Below, piece by piece: positions 10,990 through 22,446 of a stretch of DNA of 64,000 bases. This DNA is from Isoetes taiwanensis (taxonomy: Eukaryota > Streptophyta > Lycopodiopsida > Isoetales > Isoetaceae): assembly GCA_021234155.1 (NCBI GenBank), contig JAJEKV010000056.1, forward strand, positions 7,160,618 through 7,224,617. Direction: 5' to 3'. A program made the position numbers and the translations under genes. Each line of letters begins with the position of its first letter. Positions within the stretch are counted from its first letter, which is position 1. The notes under the pieces were generated by a model. It was not told where the DNA came from and did no database searches. It saw only the letters and a program-made list of their open reading frames with translations.

Positions 10990-13560
10990 ATGGAAGTAGG
11001 AACAAAAATACAACCTATATCATTCATGCATAACAGACTCAAGCAAACTTTCATGAAGACAATGCAAACCCCATAACAATAAATAAGAAAGATCAAAACC
11101 ATGCACCATGGAATGCATAAAATAAGAAGATATGAAAACTGGACATAGTTAACAAGCTAAAAAGAGCACCTGGGACCAAAATACAGGAACAAGACGATAG
11201 GGACCCCGAGATACAAAACAAAAAAGTTTCATAAGGTGACAAAACAATTATATAATTGAGAACATTAATAGACGATGCCACAGAATCAGCGAGGATGAGG
11301 TCAATGCCAAGATGAGGAATGGATGAAGAAAACTGAGTGCAATCTGAAACAAGAACACAGATCATATAAGAAAGCAAGACAACTTACCACAGGCTCCACT
11401 ACAACATGTCTGAATGTGCGATGATGCAACCACGTTTTGAAATTTAAAATGCAGGCCAAAAAGGGGAATGTCGTGTGAACATCATGCAGGATGGACGTAT
11501 ATCAAACAACTCTTCCAGTTTGTAAGGGGTCAACGTAGAAAAGGCATGATGACTAGACCAACAAGGTAAGAAGAACTACGTCAAGTCAAGAGAAAGTCAA
11601 AAGATATCTCTCAAGGGATAAAATGGAATAAAGAGGAAAGGAACAAACATAGGTTGAAATGGGACAAACATGAGATCAAAATAAAATGGATGAAAAAGGG
11701 ATCGAGAATAGAGGAACAGAGCAAAACGAGACAAAGTAGCCAAGGACATAAAATCGAAATAGCCAAAGGCCCTCAAAGGCACCAACGAGACACTAAGAAT
11801 CTATGACAAAGAGCGAGCATAGGCCCTCATAAGGGCATCCATGAGAATCATTGAGAATATATGACCACGTATGGAATAAAATAAGGAATAGAGCAATAAC
11901 AACAAATATCAAGGACTAAACTTCATTAACGTATACCCATATGCATAACAGATCCAAACGAACTTTCAAATGTAAAAATAACATAATCCAGAACAAAATG
12001 ATAGGGACCCCGAGACTCAAAAATAATCTAGGGGACTGGACCAAAGAACCCATTATGGTGAGAGAAAGACGAAGATTAGATTAATGAATCCAGGGGACTT
12101 AAAGAGTGCTATATGACATTTTCGAAAGAAGCAAAGTTCAGAAAACAACTCGATGAACAACTTGGACCACCTTCAAAGGGGAACAGAAGAACGAGCGAGA
12201 GGACACAATGGAGGCGGCACACATAAGAAGGAGGTGATGAGACACCACTAGGGCAAAAAAGGAACTATGATGAGTCAAGAGGTGGACAAAGGAGGGAGTC
12301 AAGACAATAGAAGAGCAAGGACAATTCAAGGGATAACATGAACGAATAAGAGGAAAAAGACAAAATGCAAGATGAAAAAGAGAGGAATAGGAGATTATAA
12401 TGAAATGGACTGAGCAAATTGGGATAAAGGAGCTAAAGTCACAAATGCAAATGTCTAAAAAACCCTCACGGGCATTCACGAGATACTAAAAATCTATGAT
12501 AAAAGAGAGAGTATAGGCCCTCATAAGGGCATCCATGAGAATAACTAAGAATATATGAGAAAGAAGCATGCACTTACCTACCTACGCATACACCTAGAAA
12601 CAAAGCTCAAGAAACTTAGAACAAAAAAGGAAACAAAAGAAAATGAAATGGATGGAGAAATGGGATTAAGACAAGAGGATTAAAGCACAACAAATCAAAA
12701 GATATCGAGGAATGAAAAAACAAACGAAGGGGACATCGTGAAATACATGGAGTAAGAACAAATAGAGCAATTGGTACCACTGATGCAGCAAAGGTTGAAT
12801 GGGACGAGACATTTATGCAAAGGAAAGGAAGAAGGAGGGAAAGTCATGAGCTAAAAGAAATAGAGCAAACATAGGGAGTACCAAATGAAACTACAGGCAG
12901 GAGAGAATGGAGAGAAATGAGTCACTTCTAAGTAAACCAACGAACCGTGTAACCATAGAAATAAATTTGCGATGACTAAGAACCCCATAACTTGCAGAAC
13001 GAGATCAACAGTCCAAGAAGAAAACAATATGAAATTGACAAACAAATGAGCATCCCTCAACTAAGAAACCTATGATGCCAAGGACGCTACCATAGATTTC
13101 AAAGATAGAAATACATGGAATAGCCAAGCAAAGAATTAGCCATTCGGCCGAAGTTACTTTATGCTCAAATGGATGCTCCCACCCTAAAGAATGAACAATG
13201 TTAGTGAAAATGCTCCTGTGCAAAGCGAACTCACCTGTAAAAAATGCAAAAACCAAAGAGCAAATTGAAATAGATAACCGTGAAAATAGTGTCTCTCAAC
13301 ACATCCAATTTCCATCCTGTCATCAAGGAGATATAAATCCATGTTATTTACTAAACATGCCCAGGATTTGGCAACACTTGTATGGGGTGGCATATCGCAA
13401 GCACTTGACAAGTCCAAGATGAGGGAATCGGTGCATGGGTCGAGCAATATCAAAACGAATCATTTAGCGAATAACAAGAGGACCAAACGGGATTTGACAA
13501 AGTGCATGTACATATGTACTTTACAAATGAACTATTTTAGCCGATAAAATATAAAATAGA
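10990..13560. repeat. Purine-rich block of degenerate repeats
   Basis: The plus strand is strongly enriched in A and G. Units recur in degenerate form. GATAGGGACCCCGAGA appears at about 11197 and 12000. CTCATAAGGGCATCCATGAG appears at about 11826 and 12516, with matching flanks, giving a period of roughly 690 bp. CATAACAGA..CAAACTTTCA-like text appears at about 11030 and 11945. Long minus-strand ORFs rich in Phe, Leu and Ser are by-products of the purine bias and were not called as genes. It may be the non-coding inside of a large retroelement or an old satellite-like array. Confidence 0.5.
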
Positions 13561-14185
13561 ATATGCACTTTTAAAAAATGAACCATGTAATTACCAAGAT
13601 AAATGCCAGGGCATAGCAGAAGATGCATGTACACATGCACTATAGAGCTAACAATAGAATATGTAATCTAAAACAAACTATCTAGATAATGACATAAAAC
13701 ATGGCAAAGATGAGACTATAGTGCATAAACAAGATTGCGTATTAAACGGGAGCAAATCATCGAAACGAGAGCAGAAGGAATATTCCTTAAAGATTCCATT
13801 TTTTTATAAAAAAGGGGATAAAATGAGGTAAAAAAAAAAGTTGCATGAAATTCTATTTCACCCCCAAAATGACTAATTTTTTTTTGTGGAACGAAAGAAT
13901 TGACTGTTTTAAAGTGACACTTTTCTTAGCAAATAGAATGTTCTTTAAGTATGTTTTTAGAGAGGAACTCTAATTTCAGGGGATAAAATATTTAACAAAA
14001 AATTGAAGTAAAGTCTGTAACTGATACTGTAGTATTCTCAAAAGTTGAAGATAAAATCTTCATATTCACATGCAAAATTTACAGTCTTTTTCTAAGACTC
14101 AGTTATGTGCAAAAGTGTGAGGAGTGATGAAGGAGGGATCCAGGACGTCATCATGTTCATTTATGCCATCCTCTTCTCCTTCACT
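13560..14185. other. AT-rich 3' flank of the DUF7869-type relic
   Basis: No ORF with recognisable motifs. The sequence is A/T-rich with several homopolymer runs and sits downstream of the minus-strand gene relic that ends at 14190. Confidence 0.4.
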
Positions 14186-14189
14186 TCTT

Positions 14190-16245
14190 TCAATCATCAC
14201 TTTCGGAAGTGCTTGAGTTGTCTTCCTCGTCACTATCAACAGATGGTGAAGCATTGCCACCACCACTCCCTTCTTCATCCTCTTCCTCGTAATTACAAGC
14301 CTTTTTAAGCAAATTGATAGTTCTCTGGCGCATACGATTGTCAGATTTCAATTTGAAATCGTAGCATAATATAGTCACATCACTTAAGTTCAGCTCGTCC
14401 CTACAACCTACTTTCTTAGACTTCCTCCCCTTTCCTTGAGTTCTCATTTCTAACTCATACCTACCTTCAAAAGCATTTTCTGAACGTGTGGCCAGCCAGT
14501 GAATCTTGAGTTTAGTTACTAAGCCTTCCTCCTTGACTGTATCAAGAATTGCTATCCAAAAAGGCCGACCTTTGTCATCTTCCTCACCTTTAGCTATTTC
14601 TGTGATATTGCCTTGAGGCTCATTCCTACGTCTTGGTCCGAGGTACATGACTCGGTCCTCTTCTTCCTCTGCTGTAGGTGCTATTGTAGCATTGCTTGGA
14701 CCTGCCTGGTTCTGGGGTTGATGGAAGGTGTCAGGCCATTGAAATGGTTCCTGCAACTGTCTTAGAGCTAGATGTTCCAAGACATCCTTCTGGTCAAGAA
14801 ACAAATTTCTCCACCACATCTGATCTTCTTCCGAGAAGTACTTGAAGCTCGAGGAAATGCCGTTTTCAATGGCTTTTAAGGATGTCAATGGGGTACTTTT
14901 CTTCTGTTTGGACTCTTTAGGATTTTTGAGAGGAAGTTGCTCAGCACGCTCTATGAAGCACTGGTCTGGAACAAATTTAAGGAAGTGAAATCCCTCTGGT
15001 GGACTCCAATCCTTAGTTGTGGTGTATTTTTTCCCCTGTAAGAAGCTTTGTCCATCCTTCAAGTAGAACTTAATGTGATGTTGAAAGGTAAGATCATTCA
15101 ACTTGTTCACAGCTAGTTCTCTATCTGAACGTTGAGGAAAAACAAACTCTCTAAAGTCAGCAGTCTCTTTAAGAAGCTCGACCACTGGAATAGGAGTGTA
15201 AGAATCTTCAATGATTCGAACTAAAGTAGGAAGACAAAAAGCTTTCTTCCTTCTAAGGTGCACAGAAAATCTGCTGAACATCTGGTCAATCTGATCATGG
15301 GTGTGCCCCACAAGTAAAAATCCGAGCTTTACTTTTCTGAAGATCCTTAGCTCCACTAGCATAGCACAATAAGCAAAGAGTGTTTGATTCTTGTTCTCTC
15401 TTGTAGTATTATCAAGTTGCAGGTAGAGCATTGGTGGTAGTTGCTCTTGCTCGCACAGGACCTTGTTAAGAATTGTAATTGTAAGGTTTGGGTCACCATG
15501 GATACGTCAAAAATACTTTGCACTTTAGACTTCCTTTGAAGACCATGGCTCCTACAAGGTGGACTTTAACAAAACATTCCTCTGGCACATCTTTTGGAAT
15601 ATTTAGGAAATGGGGTAGAGTTGTCTTTTTTTGATCCATTCCATCAATTACAATAGACATATATTGCAATGGACGTTCGAGAGCTTTTTTTCTGTGCTTG
15701 GCCAGCTTTCTTCTCTCTGCTGCTTGTTGTTCACGATGTCTGGCAAGATTCTGTTGCACAATATCTGTAAAAGAAATCAGGTTAAAATATTCTGTTTTTA
15801 ACAAGTGAGAGGTTGGAGAGTTTGAGCTTACTTCTTTCGACCTCTGTCTTTGCAGTTTCTCGTTGACTTTTTAATTCTGCATATCTTGAGCAAACAGACA
15901 TTCTATGACTTCTTGGAATTTTTACCAGGCCAAATTCACTCTTCCACAGTCTAGTGAAGTGTGAGTAAGAGATGTGCTAAAACTGAATGCATGTCTCTTT
16001 GTATTCTTTGAAGACATCTTTTTTTGTAATATTGTACATGTTGCTATTAGGCAACTTCTCACATGTCTCTCTAAAATATTTCTCCATCCATGTCACAGCA
16101 GCCAGGGCATGCATGGTCACAACTCTTCTTGGACCACAATGATCATCAATTGCTGGATTTTTGTCCAGTCTTTTGTGTATTCGAGACATTCTTGTGGACC
16201 CGAAACGGTGGACAACCATGAAGCATTTTTGGCAGACTTGTTCAC
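14190..16245 (-). pseudogene. DUF7869-type (transposase-like) gene relic with a 67-bp intron
   Basis: From 16245 downward the minus strand reads EQVCQKCFMVVHRFGSTRM, then ITKKDVFKEYKETC (in-frame stop), ISYSHFTRLWKSEF and IPRSHRMSVCSRYAELKSQR. An intron at 15831-15765 has a GTAAGC donor and TTTCTTTTACAG acceptor. The frame resumes with QQNLARHREQQAAERRKLAK, IVIDGMDQKKTTLPHF and HGDPNLTITILNKVL. The 413-codon ORF 15431-14190 carries LQLDNTTRENKNQ and FLLVGHTHDQIDQMFSRFS, the hallmark LDN..ENKN and GHTH..D..FS blocks of DUF7869 proteins, which look like RNase H-fold transposases. The long acidic C-terminus (EEEDEEGSGG..) is family-variable. Defects are one stop (about 15978), a one-base frameshift at about 15505 and loss of the 5' part to the LTR element at 16246. 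Removing the intron keeps the frame across the junction. Family naming is from memory of its motifs. Confidence 0.65.
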
Positions 16246-16838
16246 TGTTTGGGGTCTGGGTTCGGGAACTCCTGCAAGACAGCCCTCTGTGAGGACCCTT
16301 GGATCTAAAAGGAGAATCCGGGAGCTATGTCACGCGGGATTTGCAAAAAGAACAAAGAAAAAAGAAGAGAAAACAACAGAGAACAATGAGACCACAATAA
16401 TGAACTTCCTTGATGTCAATGAAGACACATGAGCTCTCGCAATCGAGAGAAAACTGAAGTGAGACAAGACTAAAAAAACTCATCTAAAAAACTCGTGTGC
16501 TAGCTCTACTCATATCTATAGTACAATGGCCTTTGGCCCAACATAGACACTCTGACTGATTTCGGTGCCGACTCCTGGAAGGAGGCCTGATTTGCAGGAA
16601 TGCTGGCGGTGCCTCTTGAAGTGCCTGAAATCACGCTGACGTTGACGCAGGCGTTGACGGGCTGTCACTTGTCTGAGCGCCTCCTCTTGACGGCAGGCGT
16701 GGTCTTTGACTGCGTGTGGTCTGCTTGGTCTTCTGCGGGGCCTTTGACGACTGACATGTGCCTGACTGTGGATCCTTGGCCTTGACTTGGTCCGTCGTAT
16801 GCATGAATAGTCCTGTTCCTGGAGGTACAGGACTAACA
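16246..16838 (-). repeat. LTR (3' LTR of a minus-strand LTR element)
   Basis: On the plus strand it begins TGTTTGGGGTCTGGG and ends CAGGACTAACA, so both strands have TG..CA ends. On the minus strand it is preceded by GGTGGGGGAGAG, a polypurine tract, which makes it the 3' LTR of an element transcribed on the minus strand. It is highly similar to the solo LTR at 59086-59656. A TATA-like box reads CTATAGATATGAGTAGAGC on the minus strand. The 5 bp next to it (TTCAC, 16241-16245) would be one copy of the target duplication. The partner was not found. Confidence 0.8.
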
Positions 16839-17897
16839 CTCTCCCCCACCAAACGACACTCAGAGTGAAGAAAAGGAGGAAGGGTTTCTGATGGCGGGAA
16901 CCCAGCAGTTTGAAAGTGATCCTCTCGAGAATGAGGACGGGCGCCATTGTGATAGTTGCCAATGAGATCCTGACGTACTTGAAGAGCTTCTGGAGTGTTA
17001 AGCCCAAGTGCAGGATGAGCGTCAAGGAGAAATCCCGAGCGTACCATGTCTTCAAGGGCAGCATGTGCCTCAGAAGGAACGAACTGGCACTCCATGAGAA
17101 GGCAGGTCTGGAGACCGAAGGCACTGACACTGGCATTCGGGTTGCAATAAAAGATGGGACGCTGCCGATTTAATGAGCTTATCAGGATGCACTTGAGAGC
17201 AGCACAGAAGCCGGCTTGACGGTGAACTGAAGGGTCTGGTGAGGTGGCGGCATTCTGCAAGAAGGCATCGAGGCCATGAACAACATCATCGGGCTTTTGC
17301 CAACCACGCTCATTTGCAATATAGATCCAATTGTCAGTGGAGTCCAAAGTTGCATTATCTTCCCAATTGGAGCGTCTGACAAAACGTGGATCCCACCGGA
17401 GATCCGTGGAGATCTGAGGAGGAGTCCACCCAGCGTGGCCTTCCAGGACCTTGGTCCAAAACGGAAGACGCCAGTCAGAGGTGAGAAACCGTGGGCATGG
17501 AGGGACTCCTAATGAAGCATATGGAGAGTGAGCCACGCCCGTGGGCGTGGGCTGCTGAGCCTGCTCCCTAGAATTCACGAACAAGGTCTGGATCAAGAGC
17601 ACGGCACCACTGGTCCCAATCTGAAACAGAGAGCTGAGTATAGACAGGAGGACTGTCCCATCCCGTGGGTATGGTCTTGCAATCCAGAAGGGCACGTAAT
17701 TGATTGTAGCCTGCTAAGTGCTGCATATAAATTTGGGCAAACGGAAGATCCTCTGGATGGGCTAGATTCTTCCGCACCTGTTCCAGCGTTTCGGCTTGCC
17801 ATAGAGGTAAATGATGAGCAAGCTCTGGCATGTACTTCTGATTAAGAGTGTGATTCTGAGCATGATCTTTTAAATACGGTTTGGTATCCAACAACAA
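16631..17897 (-). pseudogene. Unrecognised ORFs of the LTR element (possible Gag-like protein)
   Basis: Two overlapping minus-strand frames (17897-17568, then 17695-16631) join across a frameshift near 17575. They encode KYMPELAHHLPLWQAETLEQ, QIYMQHLAGYNQLRALLD, then DWRLPFWTKVLEGHAGW, DNWIYIANERGWQKPDDVVH, QRPIFYCNPNASVSAFGLQ and AALEDMVRSGFLLDAHPALG. Tryptophan and proline are frequent. There is no zinc knuckle, protease, RT or integrase motif. The second frame runs through the polypurine tract into the LTR, where it turns into a basic Ser/Gln/Arg-rich tail. A non-autonomous element with its own protein or a diverged capsid is possible. I do not recognise it. Confidence 0.4.
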
Positions 17898-17930
17898 CCA
17901 ATGAGCCTGTGGGTCGCCCTGAAGTCATCT
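16839..17930 (-). mobile_element. Internal region of a truncated LTR element
   Basis: The polypurine tract lies at 16839-16858 (minus strand GTTTGGTGGGGGAGAG). The rest carries the unrecognised ORFs. No second LTR occurs before Helitron-like sequence starts at about 18090, so the 5' half is missing. The element cut the DUF7869-type gene at 16245. The distal boundary is approximate. Confidence 0.55.
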
Positions 17931-19420
17931 ACGTTGTCTGGTAAGGTTATGGTATTTTTGGATTGTGATAAGTAAGGTTGTGTTGGTGAGTCTGCTGGTG
18001 TATTAAGTATTCTAGGATTTGGGTAGCAGGTAGTAGGTTGAATATTTTTGTGTGTATGCGTGTTCCAAAGGACTGGAGTATGAGGTTGCAATGCCAAGGC
18101 CTAGAGTAGAGATTGATCCAAGTCAGACATACTCTGCTGATGAGCTTAGAAGATTGAGGCGAAATGAGTCTAGGCGAGATGGCGCAGCGCATTGTCTCGT
18201 GAGAGGAGAGATGAGTTGAGGCAGCGGAGAAGGGGTTCGGTGGTTATCGGGTGGGGGATTGGGTGGGAGGCATACTGAGGAGGAGGGTGTGAGTGGGCAG
18301 CAGATGCCAAGAGATGTGGAGAGTGCTCCAGAAGTGGTAACTGTGGCGAGCATGGCGGTTATACATTGGCAACGGCGTATACTAAAGATGCAAGCTCGTC
18401 CTATTCCATCCGCTAGTGAATTCATGTGGAAATGATTTTGTGTGCATTGTCGTATTGCGTTATTGCCCGGTGAGAGTCAAACCTTCGCTTGTAATCGCGG
18501 ATGGCGATCTTACCAAAGCTACCGAATTGCCTAGTTCGCTGATCGGATGTTTATGAGGAAGCAGGGATTTAGTGCGAAGAGTCGCGGCATTAAACCATCC
18601 GCTTGCCTTCACCGGGCTTGGTGTTGCCGGTGGAGAGTTTGTGCAGCTTAGGGATGCCATCCTCGGTTGCTTTGATGGGTAGGACATACCATACATCCTA
18701 CGTCAAAACCCTCGCCGCCATTGCATTGGTATATTCATGACAATAGTGAGAGAGAGCGGGTTCTGAAAAGGAAGTTATTGCCCGCTGCATGGGTGACGCC
18801 GAATAGCGGCGACTCTAGATGCCGTTAATCCTTACCGCCATATGATAAGGCGAAAGTGAAGCAAATGCGGTTGGAGTCCGTGTTCTTGACATTGAATGGG
18901 CCAGTTGCGAGGGATGAAGTTGCTGCCATAGTGCATGCAAATAACTCAACATCCGAGATCAACGACCGCTTTTATGAATATACTGGATCGGCAATATGAA
19001 CCCTTGCAATACCCGCTTATATTTCTAGCCGGGACGGGCGGGATGGTTCCCTCGATAATGACCAGCCAGATGTCGCAGGATTGGTATAGGTCACGCTTTG
19101 CTTCATGAGGTGCGGTTTCTTCGCTTAGGGTCCCGACTTGTGAATACCTTGTGGATATGTATTCTAGGGTCAAGAAGAAAGGCTGAATTTCTTGGCAACT
19201 AATGGATATGAGAGGTCGAGGTCTATGGTTGACGATTCAAATGTTGAGGAGGATGATGATTTTATTGAGAACCGTGGTGGGCGTGATGTCCGACGGTCGC
19301 CCTTCGCCTTTTATTGGTTCTAGGCGCTGGTGCTCGGGCCCAGATTATGGATGCGTTAGCTCTTGCAAGAGTGAAGGGGCCTCCTAGCCTCGCTTTATTA
19401 CAATGACTACTTAATCCGAT

Positions 19421-20090
19421 TGGCCAGAGATCAAGGCAGTGTTGCGCGTTGGGCAAACTGCTGCAGATGTGCCAATTATTGTTGTCAGATCATTCCATGC
19501 TCGTTTCCAATCTTTGAAGAATTTCTTGCGTTCTTATGTTGGTCCGCTTGCGTATATGATCCATGTTATAGAATTCCAGAAACGTGGGCTGCCTCATGGC
19601 CATATTGTACTTAAAACAGAACATGAGATTCCATTTGAGGTTATTGACTTGCTAATATCCGCTGAGATTCTAGAAAATGATGAGGTGCTTGCTCAAATGG
19701 TACGAAAATATATGGTGCACAATCACTCTGAACGATGCTCTAAGGATGGGGCATGCTGTTGGCATTATCCTCGAGACTTGACTACAAGAACACATTTGGA
19801 CTCGAAGGGTTATGTGCGGTATCGAAGAAGGAAAGTTGAAGATAGATATGTTGTGTCATACTCACCTTTCCTGTTAAAGCAGTTTGATTGTCATATCAAT
19901 GTTGATGTTGCTTCGACTTGTCATATCTTCATGTATCTATACAGCCTATATTTATAAAGGTTTTGACAAGGTGGAGTATCGAATTGATCGTGAACGACAA
20001 TTTGATGATGAGATACGGATTACCAAAGTGCAAGGTATCTATCGTCAACCGAGGCAGGATGGCGAATACTAAAGTTTCATGTCACGTAAA
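19421..20090 (+). pseudogene. Helitron Rep (HUH endonuclease) domain, broken
   Basis: The frame reads SDWPEIKAVLRVG, VVRSFHARFQSLKNFLR and VIEFQKRGLPHGHIVLKTEH. GLPHGHI is the HUH (His-hydrophobic-His) metal site of the Helitron Rep nuclease. Later, MVHNHSERCSKDGACCWHYP corresponds to the Cys-rich block and RYRRRKVEDRYVVSYSPFLL to the segment before the catalytic tyrosines. A frameshift near 19940 separates this from YIYKGFDKVEY, the conserved Y..KG tyrosine motif, which lies in another frame. The enzyme would nick and join the element ends. This copy cannot make it. Confidence 0.8.
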
Positions 20091-20109
20091 AAAGTATCCC
20101 CGGTGTTAA

Positions 20110-20700
20110 GTGTCTTCCACTTCATCGTCAACAAAGAACGAGTAGATCATATAGGAGGCCCAACAAATACCGTTGCTGTTTGATCGTTATTTCTTGAGGC
20201 CTCCTCCTGCTATAGAATTCTCGAGCTAACCTATCTTCAAGATTATGAACAAGACAGCTTTGTATCCCTGCATGATAGAACGTGATACGATGGTGATCAC
20301 CTTGAACTAGCTAGGCCGCAAACTTCCTAGGAACATAGTTCGAAGAGAAGTAAGCAAACCCTTATTTGTAGAATAAGGTTGGTGATGCCAATGGAGGGGA
20401 GCTATTCTATTTTATGACGATTCTTCTTTGCATACTCCAAATGAGGTGTTGGGAAGACTTAAAGAAGTATAATGGGACTACCTATGATACCTATCAAGAA
20501 GTGGTAACTGTTATGGGTTTATTGCATGATAGATCAGAGCCGATTGTGACAATGCAAGAGGCAGTGTTGGCATTGCAAACGCCGTCCGTTAGCTTGTTCC
20601 TTTTGCATTGCTTATCCTTGATGGCGCTCCGGCAAGTGAGTTGTGGTCGAATTTTCATGATGAGCTGATAAAGGACTTATGATATTTCAGAGACACAAGC
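20110..20700 (+). pseudogene. Helitron Rep-helicase linker region, broken
   Basis: Fragments in shifted frames match the region between Rep and helicase of Helitron proteins. CWEDLKKYNGTTYDTYQEVV and VMGLLHDRSEPIVTMQEAVL correspond to the usual (F)EDLKTVNG..Y.TFKEA..ALGLL.D..EW segment. Earlier pieces (about 20080-20170) look like the decayed LP.HLP.QQ.V.F block. There is no independent gene. Confidence 0.6.
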
Positions 20701-20704
20701 TCTT

Positions 20705-22225
20705 TTGTGCATTGAAAATGTGCTTGTGCAACATGGCTCTAGTGTTGCTGGTTTTGGGCTGCCTGAAATCCACATTCGGTCACAGCTGGTGTTGCAAGAG
20801 TTGTCAAAGTTTCCTCACCATAGATCTTACATAGAAGAGTCAAAGAAGATGCGTGATAAGATGAACGTGAATCAAGGACAAATATATGATTATGTTCAGA
20901 AGACGATGCATGGGCCAGGGATAAAAAGACCTGTGTTTATTGATGGGAAAGCTGGTACAGGTAAGACTTTCCTACTCAATGCTATATGTTTGTTAATCAG
21001 AGGGTCCCAGTTGATTGTTTTGCCCTGTGCAACAACTGCATTGGCTGGCCTCTTATACCCAGGAGGGAAAACTGCGCACTCATTGTTTCAAATTCCTGTA
21101 ACTGAGAATAGTGTTGCTAGCACTCGACTATTGAGGCCACGTCTGAGAAAGCGAGCTTGCTGATTGAATGCCATTTAATCATTTGGGATGAATTTGCGAT
21201 GGCAAATAGAGCTGCGATTGAATCAGCAAGTGTGATTCTACAGGAATTGTGTAGAAATGATGTTCCATTTGGAGGAAAATGTTTTGTGGTCAAAAGCGAC
21301 TTTTAGGCGATAGCCCATAGTACCAGGTGCGTGGGAGAAGTGCAACAAAGAGTCTTCTATTAAATCATCTGAGATTTGGAGAGCATTTATTATTCACAAG
21401 TTAGATGTATCGGTTAGAAATGCTGCGGACCCAGAGTTAATAACACTAGTGTCGTCCATAGGTGAGAATTGGCAATCAGATGTTGTGACATTTGATTTGT
21501 TTTCCACAACAACATCTATGGAAGAGGCACGGGAATTCTTATACCCGGCAGATATTGTTTGTAGACCAACTTTGTGTGAAAGAAGAGCATTTTTATCTCC
21601 ATTAAATGTGCATGTGGATGAGTTTAACAGTCTATTCTTGATCGTATGCCGTGTCCGAAAAGAGATATTATTCTCGTGGATTCCATAAGTGAAAGTGACC
21701 AGTAATTCACACAAGCCGCCGTTCTTTGAAAATGAGTTTCTTCATAGTTATGATCACCCAACTTTGCCCAAACACATGCTTTGTCTTAAAGTAGGAGCTG
21801 TGTGTCAAATTATGAGATTGTTGGATGCGAGTAAAGGGCTTGTGAAGAATGCTAGAGTTGTTATACAATTTAAATGCACAACAGATTTGTGGACTCGTCC
21901 GCTTCTTGGACATGAGGACACGAGCTCAGAAAATATACATGCGATTTGTCGGGCAGATTTCTTTCACCAGCCAGCGCGCTGCCCTTTTACAGTACATAGA
22001 CGTCAGCTGCCGCTCAAGCTGGCATACTCAACGACATTCCACAGTTGTCTTGGCCTAACATTAGATAAAATAGTCCTGGATTTGCGAACGAATGTGTTTG
22101 CTCATGGGCAATTGTACACGGCATTGACAAGAATACGAACTAGAGAAGATGCGCTGATCCTACAGAACGAGGAATTGGCATCTGTAACGACTAGAAATGT
22201 TGTTTTTAGAGAATTGCTTGAATAG
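20705..22225 (+). pseudogene. Helitron PIF1-type helicase domain, broken
   Basis: The first frame (20705-21163) has FIDGKAGTGKTFLLNAIC, a Walker A motif. After a frameshift comes CHLIIWDEFAMANRAAIE (Walker B). A stop replaces the GGDFRQ position at about 21304. Further pieces read SSEIWRAFIIHKLDVSVRN and EFLYPADIVCRPTLCERRAF. A 178-codon frame (21689-22225) ends with LPLKLAYSTTFHSCLGLTLD, FAHGQLYTALTRIRTREDAL and the family C-terminus. In the usual T.NK.QGQTLD motif the NKxQGQ part is changed to HSCLGL, a further sign of decay. In a live Helitron the domain unwinds DNA 5'-3' during transposition. Confidence 0.8.
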
Positions 22226-22446
22226 TTGGTAATTTTTTTTCGCCATTATTTGTGATGGAGTTTTGATAACTTGAATTGTGTTCTGAAGAAGTGTGTTGGT
22301 TGTGTTCGCAGCAGCTAGGTAATTCTCGTGGCTGAGCTCTTCGTGTGTGCATGATGATGAGGTATCCCTTGATGTCATCTCTTCTACTGTGTATGTAAAG
22401 ATTTTTATTTTGAGGAAATGTTGCAGTACAAATAATGCTGAAAACA

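Noticed and set aside
11597-13453. Minus-strand ORFs rich in Phe, Leu and Ser (62-113 codons)
   Set aside because: They result from the purine bias of the plus strand. No motif, start context or splice structure.
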